From Porticoccaceae bacterium LTM1 (GTDB lineage Bacteria > Pseudomonadota > Gammaproteobacteria > Pseudomonadales > Porticoccaceae), in contig CP127080.1 of assembly GCA_030252795.1 (NCBI GenBank), forward strand, positions 2,559,501 through 2,623,500: a stretch of DNA of 64,000 nucleotides, given 5' to 3'. How positions within the stretch are numbered: position 1 is the stretch's first letter; each line of letters begins with the position of its first letter. Below the pieces are notes generated by a model. The model was not told the origin of the DNA. It ran no database searches and saw only the letters and a list, made by a program, of their open reading frames with translations. Shown here one piece after another: positions 50,401 through 58,008 of this stretch. The position numbers and the translations under genes are program-made.

Positions 50401-51363
50401 CTAGGCCGCACCACCGATTAGCTTATGAGCCATCTCATCCGTGGCGCGAATCAAGGCGTCAAGTGTACCCGGTTCAGACGAGGCGTGCCCGGCATCGCGA
50501 ATAATTTCCAGACGCGCTTCCGGCCAGACACGGTGCAAGGCAAAAGCCTGATCGATGGGGCAAACCATATCGTATCGTCCATGGACAATTATCCCCGGAA
50601 TGCCGTTCAGTTTATTGGCATTCTTGAGGATCTGGTTCTTTTCCAGGAATGCATCGTTCATAAAATAGTGGCATTCGATGCGTGCCATCGACAGCGCCAC
50701 ATGGGGAGAGCCAAGCCGTTCAACAATATGGGGATTCGGGTCGAGGGTAGCGCAGCGCCCCTCCCAGACACACCATGCCTTGGCGGCAGCCATTCGCTCC
50801 AGTTCGTTGTCACCGGTCAATTTGCGATGGTATGCGGCCATCATATCGTTACGCTCTTCCTCTGGAATCACCGACTCGTATTCCAGCCAGTAGTCCGGAA
50901 AGACATGGTCAGCGCCGTGCTGATAAAACCAGTTTACATCGCGATGTCTACAGAGAAAGATGCCTCGAAGAACCAGGCCCAGCACTCTCTCTGGATGTGC
51001 CTGGGCGTACAACAGACTCAGCGTAGATCCCCATGAACCACCGAACAGCACCCATCTCTTCACCCCCAGGGACTCCCGAATAGCTTCCATGTCATCAATC
51101 AATGCCTGGGTGTGATTACTCTCCAGCGAGGCATGGGGCGTAGATCGACCACACCCTCGTTGGTCAAAGAGGATGATGCGGTACTTCTCCGGGTCAAAAA
51201 AACAGCGATCCTGGGTACTGGCACCGGCTCCGGGGCCACCGTGAACGAACAGCACCGGTATGCCGTCCGGTATGCCGCACTCCTCGATGTAAATCTCGTG
51301 GGGTGCCTCTACAGTAAGGCTGTGCTCCCTAAAGGGTTTGATATTGGGGTAGAACGTGCGCAT
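50401..51363 (-). CDS. pip: Proline iminopeptidase (S33 alpha/beta hydrolase)
   Basis: 320 residues from ATG 51363 behind GGAGG. HGGPGAG oxyanion loop, DQRGCGRSTPH, nucleophile GGSWGSTLSL, Asp in GRYDMVCP and His in DAGHASSEPG. It releases N-terminal proline from peptides. It is divergent from the ABM gene, with a regulator operator between them. Confidence 0.93.
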   Translation of the reverse strand: MRTFYPNIKPFREHSLTVEAPHEIYIEECGIPDGIPVLFVHGGPGAGASTQDRCFFDPEKYRIILFDQRGCGRSTPHASLESNHTQALIDDMEAIRESLGVKRWVLFGGSWGSTLSLLYAQAHPERVLGLVLRGIFLCRHRDVNWFYQHGADHVFPDYWLEYESVIPEEERNDMMAAYHRKLTGDNELERMAAAKAWCVWEGRCATLDPNPHIVERLGSPHVALSMARIECHYFMNDAFLEKNQILKNANKLNGIPGIIVHGRYDMVCPIDQAFALHRVWPEARLEIIRDAGHASSEPGTLDALIRATDEMAHKLIGGAA

Positions 51364-51398
51364 AAGTCCTCCAGCAGTCTCATAAAGATAGACCAACT

Positions 51399-51422
51399 CT
51401 ACTGACAGTACGCTGTCAGTAG
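51399..51422. promoter_or_regulatory. Palindromic operator in the pip/ABM divergent region
   Basis: Perfect 10-bp arms (CTACTGACAG / CTGTCAGTAG) around TACG. TGACAG-type dyads of this sort are typical of YafY/WYL regulators. Such a regulator is encoded one gene away at 51890. Confidence 0.68.
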
Positions 51423-51467
51423 GCATGGTGCAGAATGCTCCGGCAATTACGCACAAGGAGCTATCTC

Positions 51468-51797
51468 ATGAAAGAGCAACAAATCGTTACTATTTACACC
51501 TTCAAGACCACCCCTGAAGCCAGTCGTGAGGCATTCCTGGATGCCAATCAAAAGCTGACGAGGTTTTTGGCAGAACAACCCGGGTTCCATTACCGTTCAG
51601 TGGGTCAGGAGTCCAAGAGTGAATATTGGGTAGATGTGGTTTATTGGGAGTCTGCCAGCGCAGCGGATCACGCCAATTGTGAGTTTATGTCATCACCATG
51701 CAGTCAGGAGTTTATGAGGATGGTTGATCATGACTCACTGAGCGTTCAGCGGATTCGCGTAGACTTTTCAAGCTGTCAGCTCCAAGAGACCGCTTAA
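51468..51797 (+). CDS. ABM-domain (antibiotic biosynthesis monooxygenase-like) small protein
   Basis: 109 residues from ATG 51468 with AAGGAG seven bases upstream. It has the ferredoxin-like fold pattern of ABM proteins: VTIYTFKTTPEASREAFLDA, FLAEQPGFHYRSVG and WVDVVYWESASAADHA. Such dimeric proteins are oxygenases or stress-induced small-molecule binders. No substrate is evident. It is likely controlled by the downstream WYL regulator through the palindrome at 51399-51422. Confidence 0.8.
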   Translation: MKEQQIVTIYTFKTTPEASREAFLDANQKLTRFLAEQPGFHYRSVGQESKSEYWVDVVYWESASAADHANCEFMSSPCSQEFMRMVDHDSLSVQRIRVDFSSCQLQETA

Positions 51798-51889
51798 GCT
51801 GGACTGACCACCATGGCATCCCTGGCATGGACAGCCATGGTGGTCGGGGGTACATTGTTGATCTACTTAATAACACTCAAAATAATACC

Positions 51890-52600
51890 ATGCGCCGAGC
51901 CGACCGACTGTTTCAGTTACTGACCCTGTTGCGAAATCGGCGCACCGCCATTACCGCCGCCCACTTGGCGGAAGTTCTGGAAGTATCGGAACGAACCGTA
52001 TACCGGGATGTGCAATCGTTAATGCTCACTGGTGTACCTATTGAAGGTGAGGCCGGTGTCGGGTATCGATTGAACCGGCATTTTGATCTGCCACCGTTGA
52101 TGTTCAGCAGTGACGAGATTGAAGCACTGTTACTGGGCACCAAAATGGTTCAGGCCTGGAGTGATAAGCAACTGGCGGCCTCTGCCAGTCAGGCAATGCA
52201 GAAAATACTGGCGGTACTCCCACAAAATCTTCGTCATTTTGATGAACAGCTGGCATTCCTGGTTCCTGACTGTCATGTCGACAAAGAGCTGGTTGCATTC
52301 AGCGAGGAAATTCGACTGGCAACCCGCAACCAACTGAGCCTGAATATTCAATACCGGCGTGCTGATGGTGAATACTCCAGCAGGATAATTCAGCCGCTGG
52401 GACTGGTTTACTGGGGTAAAGTCTGGACACTGGTAGCCTGGTGCGAAATGCGTAACGAGTATCGGGCATTTCGTCTTGACCGAATTCAGGCCTTGCAGAC
52501 CACAGAACATTTTTTTGAGCTGACCCCAGATAAAAATCTAAAACATTATCTACAACTGGAAAAGCAAACCCATGAACAACAGTACGCCGAATCGCTGTGA
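51890..52600 (+). CDS. WYL-domain transcriptional regulator (YafY/DeoR-like HTH)
   Basis: 236 residues from ATG 51890. The N-terminal winged helix is ADRLFQLLTLLRNRRTAITAAHLAEVLEVSERTVYRDVQSL, read in segments. The WYL core is LVYWGKVWTLVAWCEMRNEYRAFRLDRI (in segments) with the Y-W pair and the R-x-F-R-x-D-R motif. The family binds nucleotides or single-stranded DNA and represses divergent genes. Its 3' end overlaps tag by 29 bp. Confidence 0.88.
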   Translation: MRRADRLFQLLTLLRNRRTAITAAHLAEVLEVSERTVYRDVQSLMLTGVPIEGEAGVGYRLNRHFDLPPLMFSSDEIEALLLGTKMVQAWSDKQLAASASQAMQKILAVLPQNLRHFDEQLAFLVPDCHVDKELVAFSEEIRLATRNQLSLNIQYRRADGEYSSRIIQPLGLVYWGKVWTLVAWCEMRNEYRAFRLDRIQALQTTEHFFELTPDKNLKHYLQLEKQTHEQQYAESL

Positions 52601-53174
52601 CTGGTGCAATGGCAGCGAACTCTACCAGCATTATCATGATACCGAGTGGGGTGTACCCTGCTTTGACGACAAAACCCTTTTTGAATTTTTAATTCTGGAG
52701 AGTGCACAGGCGGGATTATCCTGGATCACCATCCTCAAGAAGCGCGACAATTATCGAAAAGCTTTTGCAGACTTTGATGCGGAAAAAGTAGCTCGCTTCA
52801 ACAGCCGCAGTATTGAGCGATTAATGGGTGACGCCGGAATTATTCGCAATCGATTAAAGATTGAAAGTGCGATTACCAATGCTCGAGAGTTCCTATCCAT
52901 TCAGGAGCAGTTTGGCAGCTTTGCCAATTACATCTGGGATTTTGTCGATGGAGAACCAGTTCAGAATCACTGGAAATCACTAAAGGAGCTGCCAGCTTCT
53001 ACACCCATCTCGGACAAAATCAGCAAGGATATGAAACAAAGGGGCTTTAGATTTTTTGGCAGCACGATTTGCTATGCCCACATGCAAGCAACAGGAATGG
53101 TAAATGACCATTTGGTTGACTGTTTTCGTCATCAGGAATGTTCGGAATTAACAGCAAGGCTATCAAAAAAATAG
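52572..53174 (+). CDS. tag: DNA-3-methyladenine glycosylase I
   Basis: The 200-residue protein is typical for Tag: CDWCNGSELYQHYHDTEWG, CFDDKTLFEFLILESAQAG and the zinc ligands CDWC plus H and C in YAHMQATGMVNDHLVDCFRH. It removes 3-methyladenine from alkylated DNA. It is translationally coupled to the WYL regulator (29-bp overlap), suggesting joint control in response to DNA damage. Confidence 0.94.
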   Translation: MNNSTPNRCDWCNGSELYQHYHDTEWGVPCFDDKTLFEFLILESAQAGLSWITILKKRDNYRKAFADFDAEKVARFNSRSIERLMGDAGIIRNRLKIESAITNAREFLSIQEQFGSFANYIWDFVDGEPVQNHWKSLKELPASTPISDKISKDMKQRGFRFFGSTICYAHMQATGMVNDHLVDCFRHQECSELTARLSKK

Positions 53175-53197
53175 CACCCAAAGGTGCTATTTTTTAT
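53168..53197. terminator. Terminator after tag
   Basis: AATAGCACC / GGTGCTATT arms around CAAA, followed by six Ts on the plus strand. Confidence 0.88.
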
Positions 53198-53208
53198 TCA
53201 ATTACTTT

Positions 53209-53880
53209 TTATTTGGTTTCAGGCGATTCGCTTTTTGCTACTTCAGGAAAAGGAGCTGCGTATTTGTTGTAAAGTGACTTACATTGTTTTGGCATCTGCA
53301 CCAGTGTATTAATGGTAGTGCTCCAGCCGGTTTCACTTCTCACCATATTTTCATAGCGACGTTTAACATTCATCTCCAGGGTTACTTCAGTCGCACTTCC
53401 GGACCAGGAAGTCTTGATCAAACCAGTATCACGATTCTGGTCAATATCAAATTGATAAAAATGATAGGTAATTATTTCGCCACTTTGTTTGGGGTAACGA
53501 TCAACCCGGGCATCTCTCATTACTTCAGTTCTAAAGTAACCTCTCGGATATTCCTCTGCGATAGCTGTACGTTTAACCCGTCCATCTTCACCAACCAGAA
53601 CTTCCACCATCACACAGCCAACCTTCGGTGGCTCTGTACTGATATTGCGAATAGCAGCAACCGGGTAATCATCAAATGGAAAACGATCACCAACATTTAA
53701 CAACGGGACCTGGCCAATCGGGTAGACTTTTGCATCGGGACTAACTTCAAGCAGAGATGGCTTGGCCGGATCAGCAATCGAAGAAACCCCTGCACAACCG
53801 ATTGCCAGCAATGCACCTGCTGCAACTGAGCCTGTCAGAGCCTTTTTTGAAACCCGGGAAAAAATAGACAATGCGTTCAC
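53209..53880 (-). CDS. Lipoprotein with TonB-C-terminal-like domain
   Basis: 223 residues. The N terminus has a basic segment, a hydrophobic stretch and the lipobox AIGC near residue 29. The central part GCVMVEVLVGEDGRVKRTAIAEEYPRG resembles the TonB C-terminal fold seen in energy-transducer-like proteins. The rest has no recognised motif. It may be a peptidoglycan-side or outer-membrane partner. Function unknown. It stands alone. Confidence 0.6.
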   Translation of the reverse strand: MNALSIFSRVSKKALTGSVAAGALLAIGCAGVSSIADPAKPSLLEVSPDAKVYPIGQVPLLNVGDRFPFDDYPVAAIRNISTEPPKVGCVMVEVLVGEDGRVKRTAIAEEYPRGYFRTEVMRDARVDRYPKQSGEIITYHFYQFDIDQNRDTGLIKTSWSGSATEVTLEMNVKRRYENMVRSETGWSTTINTLVQMPKQCKSLYNKYAAPFPEVAKSESPETK

Positions 53881-53967
53881 ACAAACCTCCGTGTAGTTAT
53901 TTTAGTTAGATCTGTAAAACCTGAACCTTATCCTAACAAAAAAGTGTGACTCAAAGTCAAATCTAAA

Positions 53968-55050
53968 TTATCCGGCGACAACCATATCCCGCCCCATATG
54001 CTTGGCTTGATACAGGCCCCGGTCGGCACTGGTTATCAATTCATCACCAGTCTCATGCCCCTGCATACAGGAAACACCAAAGCTCATGGTTACAGATACC
54101 TCTTTGTCGTCCACCTTCAGACGCATACGACCAATCGCCTGACGAAGACGTTCTGCCACCTGCTGAGCCGCTTCTAACTGTTGTCCTTTGAGTAGTATCA
54201 GGAATTCATCCCCTCCCCAACGAGCAACGATATCGTTGGATCGAAGCATTTGATGCAGGGTATCGCCCACCATTTTCAGAAGCTTATCCCCCATCTGGTG
54301 GCCATGGCGATCGTTAAAATGTTGATAGTTATCAATATCGGCAATCACAATTGAAAATGCCTCACCCGCCAGGTGATAACGATTCAGGGAACTGCCAATC
54401 AGACGTTCCATCTCCCTGCGATTAGGCAATTTGGTGAGCTGGTCTGTAGCTGCCACTCGATTGAACTGACGTGAAACCGCCACCAGTTTTTCACGGCCAC
54501 GGCGACGACAAAACTCCAGTGTACAAAGGTAAACTCCTACCGAAATATAGGTTCCCAGATACATTAGCCACATACTGTTGCTGTAGCTCGCTTCAGCCAA
54601 CTCCTGCCAGCCAAGGTAAACAACAACCAATGCAGCAAAGGTCGCGATGGCCATCCAGCTGGCACGCTGAAAATTGAGTACCGAGCTGAACCCAACCATC
54701 ATGCAAAGACTGGCCAACATTCCGACCTGCTCAACATCACACATCAGCACAAAAAGAACACTCATCGCTCCCAACAGCATTCCAAAAGCATTCTGGATTT
54801 GTGGAATCAAGCGTTTGCCACTGAGTCGCAACATCAACAGCATTGCCAGGCTCAACACCCCGGCCACAGTCAAAATTAGGGAAAATAACGAGTTCACCAC
54901 CAGATAATGCCAGGCACCAAAACCAAGGCAGCCTAAAGTCATCAGCAACAGTCCGACCGGCAGAGATTCACCTAGCTCTTCCTGACGAAGCTGGCCTATG
55001 GCAAACACTTTATCATTACTATCGTTCGGGTTTGGGCGGGAATTGGACAT
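53968..55050 (-). CDS. Membrane diguanylate cyclase (GGDEF)
   Basis: The 360-residue protein has six or so TM helices in the first 180 residues, then a GGDEF domain. The active site is RWGGDEFLILL, and the inhibitory I-site RSND lies five residues before it, so product feedback is expected. It makes cyclic di-GMP in response to an unknown membrane signal. No EAL domain. A MITE-like element lies upstream. Confidence 0.93.
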   Translation of the reverse strand: MSNSRPNPNDSNDKVFAIGQLRQEELGESLPVGLLLMTLGCLGFGAWHYLVVNSLFSLILTVAGVLSLAMLLMLRLSGKRLIPQIQNAFGMLLGAMSVLFVLMCDVEQVGMLASLCMMVGFSSVLNFQRASWMAIATFAALVVVYLGWQELAEASYSNSMWLMYLGTYISVGVYLCTLEFCRRRGREKLVAVSRQFNRVAATDQLTKLPNRREMERLIGSSLNRYHLAGEAFSIVIADIDNYQHFNDRHGHQMGDKLLKMVGDTLHQMLRSNDIVARWGGDEFLILLKGQQLEAAQQVAERLRQAIGRMRLKVDDKEVSVTMSFGVSCMQGHETGDELITSADRGLYQAKHMGRDMVVAG

Positions 55051-55085
55051 GATCGGATCTCCCCCTTCCGGGTATTTTTATTGTT

Positions 55086-55353
55086 AGGGCCTGTTAACAC
55101 TAATTGAATATTTACTGCTGAGGGCCATTTTTTTGTTCAGCAAGGCAGAAGGAGTGATGTGTAGTCATTCTACATGAACGACTGATAACGCAGCTGGACG
55201 GAAAAATGGCCTCAGCCCTTCGGGTTGCGGCTAAAAAAGCGCCACTCTACGTTATTCGTCGTTTATTTGGAGCAACCAAACTACTCTCCTCATGCCTTGA
55301 TTGGCACTTTTTTAGTCACAACAGTAAGTATTCAATTAGTGTTAACAGACCCT
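55086..55353. mobile_element. MITE-like element with 32-bp terminal inverted repeats
   Basis: A 268-bp segment begins AGGGCCTGTTAACACTAATT and ends with its inverse, AATTAGTGTTAACAGACCCT. The 32-bp ends match at 30 positions. No ORF inside encodes a transposase. The interior (ATGTGTAGTCATTCTACATG and a GCTGGACGG stretch) looks like palindromic spacer. A target-site duplication is not obvious. It is probably a non-autonomous element moved by a transposase elsewhere. Confidence 0.72.
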
Positions 55354-55403
55354 AGGTAACACTACCATAAAGTAGTACTTTTCTCCCTATTCATATACGG
55401 GAT

Positions 55404-55435
55404 ACAAAAAAGGCACTGTTTTCACAGTGCCTTTT
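55404..55435 (-). terminator. Terminator of typA
   Basis: AAAAAGGCACTG / CAGTGCCTTTTT arms around TTTTCA give a stem with T-runs on both strands, just past the typA stop. Confidence 0.9.
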
Positions 55436-55450
55436 TGAATTCTGATTAAA

Positions 55451-57274
55451 TCAGAACTTGCGTCCGCGTTTGCGCTCGTTTTCCTTGAGCAGCTTCTTAC
55501 GAATACGAATGCTCTCTGGCGTTACTTCTACCAGCTCATCGTCCTCAATAAACTCCAGCGCCTGCTCCAATGTATGACGAATCGGCGGGGTCAGGGTCAG
55601 CGCTTCATCAGTACCAGCAGCACGAATGTTGGTGAGCTGCTTGCCTTTGGTCGGGTTCACTGCTAGGTCGTTGTCGCGGGAGTGAATACCAATTACCTGG
55701 CCTTCGTATACGTCGATACCGTGGCCCAGGAACAGACGACCACGATCCTGCAGCGTGAAGAGTGCGTAGGCCAGAGTCTTGCCGTTCACCATGGACACCA
55801 GAACGCCATTCTGACGGCTGACTACTTCACCAGCTTTTACTGGACCGTAGTGATCAAAAATACTGGTCATGATGCCGGAGCCCGAAGTCAGGGTCAGGAA
55901 CAGGCCACGGAAACCAATCAGGCCGCGAGACGGCACGATGAACTCCAGCTTAACGCGACCCTTGCCATCTGGAACCATGTTGGTCAATTCAGCTTTGCGC
56001 AGACCCAGTTCTTCCATGATGGAGCCCTGATGTTGCTCTTCAACATCAATCACCACTTGCTCATAGGGTTCCTGGATTTCACCATCGACAACCTTCTGAA
56101 CCACTTCAGGGCGTGATACACCCAATTCAAATCCTTCACGACGCATGGTCTCGATCAATACCGACAAGTGCAATTCACCGCGCCCGGATACCTTGAATTT
56201 GTCGGGGCTGTCACCTGGCTCAACACGCAGTGCCACGTTGTGGATCAGCTCCTGTTCCAGGCGCTCCTTGATATTGCGAGAAGTAACAAACTTGCCCTCT
56301 TTACCAGCAAACGGGGAATCGTTTACCTGGAAAGTCATGCTTACAGTTGGCTCATCCACGCTCAGCGCCGGCAGCGCTTCCGGATGGGCCGGATTACAGA
56401 TGGTGTCGGAGATATTCAGGCCGTCGATACCGGTAATACAAACGATGTCGCCCGCTGATGCCTTGTCTACCTCAACACGCTCCAGCCCCATATGGCCCAT
56501 AACCTGAAGCACTTTGGCCTTGCGGGTCTTGCCGTCAATATCGACAACCACTACCTGATCGTTAGGTGACAGGGAGCCACGGGTAATGCGACCAATACCG
56601 ATAACGCCCACATAGCTGTTGTAATCCAGTGCCGAGATCTGCATCTGGAATGGCGCATCCACATCTACTTGAGGCGGAGCTACTTTCTCTACGATCTGCT
56701 CAAACAGCGGAGTCATGTCTTCAGCCATATCGCTGTCATCCAGACCGGCAATACCGTTCAGGGCAGAGGCGTAAATAACTGGGAAGTCCAGCTGTTCGTC
56801 GGTAGCACCCAAGCGGTCAAACAGATCGAATACCTGATCCATCACCCAGTCCGGACGTGCGCCAGGGCGGTCGATCTTATTGATGACCACAATCGGGTTG
56901 AGCCCTTTCTCAAAGGCCTTCGAGGTTACAAAGCGGGTTTGTGGCATCGGGCCGTCAACGGCATCCACCAGCAACAGTACGCTGTCCACCATAGACAGTA
57001 CACGCTCTACCTCTCCACCGAAGTCGGCGTGCCCCGGAGTATCCACAATGTTGATGCGGTAGCCGTTCCAGTTGATCGCAGTATTCTTGGCCAGAATGGT
57101 AATTCCGCGCTCTTTCTCCTGATCATTGGAGTCCATCACGCGCTCCGCGCCCTGATCCTTACGGTCAAGGGTGCCGGACTGCTGCAGCAACTTATCCACC
57201 AACGTGGTCTTGCCGTGGTCAACGTGGGCAATAATGGCGATATTGCGCAGCTTTTCGATATTGGGGTTACTCAT
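55451..57274 (-). CDS. typA: Ribosome-associated GTPase TypA/BipA
   Basis: The 607-residue protein is full length for BipA. G1 [11 protein letters not shown]2 GITI, G3 [10 protein letters not shown]4 NKIDRPGA and C-terminal [15 protein letters not shown] (in parts). It is a translation GTPase important in cold and stress growth. It stands alone with its own terminator. Confidence 0.97.
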   Translation of the reverse strand: MSNPNIEKLRNIAIIAHVDHGKTTLVDKLLQQSGTLDRKDQGAERVMDSNDQEKERGITILAKNTAINWNGYRINIVDTPGHADFGGEVERVLSMVDSVLLLVDAVDGPMPQTRFVTSKAFEKGLNPIVVINKIDRPGARPDWVMDQVFDLFDRLGATDEQLDFPVIYASALNGIAGLDDSDMAEDMTPLFEQIVEKVAPPQVDVDAPFQMQISALDYNSYVGVIGIGRITRGSLSPNDQVVVVDIDGKTRKAKVLQVMGHMGLERVEVDKASAGDIVCITGIDGLNISDTICNPAHPEALPALSVDEPTVSMTFQVNDSPFAGKEGKFVTSRNIKERLEQELIHNVALRVEPGDSPDKFKVSGRGELHLSVLIETMRREGFELGVSRPEVVQKVVDGEIQEPYEQVVIDVEEQHQGSIMEELGLRKAELTNMVPDGKGRVKLEFIVPSRGLIGFRGLFLTLTSGSGIMTSIFDHYGPVKAGEVVSRQNGVLVSMVNGKTLAYALFTLQDRGRLFLGHGIDVYEGQVIGIHSRDNDLAVNPTKGKQLTNIRAAGTDEALTLTPPIRHTLEQALEFIEDDELVEVTPESIRIRKKLLKENERKRGRKF

Positions 57275-57393
57275 GGGGACTCCGGATCGGCCTTCGGGCC
57301 ACTGTACAAAAGGCGCGCATTATACAGGTGGGAGTGTTGCAGGGGATAGTAGTTCTTTTGCAGGTGACCTGCCAGATTGCTGACGACTGGCAA

Positions 57394-57834
57394 TTACCCC
57401 TCTATCGCGAGAATGGCCGTCAATTTCCGTTTATCGTTTTCAGCCACCAGGTCTGCGAGCGTGTACTGATCCAACGTCGCGAAAAAGCTCTCCATTGCTT
57501 CGGCAAAGATCAGCTTTAATCGACACGCAGAGGTGATCACACACTGATTATTGTCTCCAAAGCACTCCACCAGTGTAGAGCTCTGCTCGACCATTCTCAC
57601 CAATTCCCCAACATTAATCTCAGATGCAGGACGACTTAACCGCATACCACCGTTTTTTCCCCGGATTGCTGTCAGATAGCCCTTGATGTTGAGCTCCTGA
57701 ACCACTTTCATCAGGTGATTCTTGGAAATTCCATACCGTTCAGCCACCTCTTTAATGGTAACCAGTTCGTCGTCCTGTAGCGCCAGGTAGATCAGCACTC
57801 GTAGTGAATAGTCAGTAAATCGGGTGATATTCAT
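57394..57834 (-). CDS. nsrR: NO-sensing Fe-S repressor NsrR
   Basis: The 146-residue Rrf2-family protein has an N-terminal winged helix (TDYSLRVLIYLALQ, YGISKNHLMKVV) and three cysteines at 91, 98 and 104 (ECFGDNNQC, TSACRL) that hold the Fe-S cluster. The loop between the first two is two residues longer than in E. coli. It represses NO detoxification genes until NO damages the cluster. Two 23-bp sites lie between it and norZ. Confidence 0.92.
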   Translation of the reverse strand: MNITRFTDYSLRVLIYLALQDDELVTIKEVAERYGISKNHLMKVVQELNIKGYLTAIRGKNGGMRLSRPASEINVGELVRMVEQSSTLVECFGDNNQCVITSACRLKLIFAEAMESFFATLDQYTLADLVAENDKRKLTAILAIEG

Positions 57835-57866
57835 CTGTAGTCAGCCTCAGTCTAATCCCAATTTTT

Positions 57867-57889
57867 AATATGCATGTAGTTTACATCTT
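57867..57889. promoter_or_regulatory. NsrR box, nsrR-proximal
   Basis: A 23-bp dyad with arms AATATGCA and TACATCTT matches the NsrR consensus (AAGATGCA / TGCATCTT) in 13 of 16 arm positions. It lies 33 bp upstream of the nsrR start. Confidence 0.68.
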
Positions 57890-57917
57890 TAAATCACGAG
57901 AGTACACTGCCGCCAAA

Positions 57918-57940
57918 AAGATGCAAACTATATGAATCTT
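57918..57940. promoter_or_regulatory. NsrR box, norZ-proximal
   Basis: A 23-bp dyad with arms AAGATGCA and TGAATCTT is close to consensus. It lies 69 bp upstream of the norZ start codon and should block its promoter. Confidence 0.78.
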
Positions 57941-58008
57941 TAATTGGAACGGTGTAAGCAAAACATACCCCGTTAATCCCATTACCCAACTTGAGCGAGA
58001 GACCAGCT

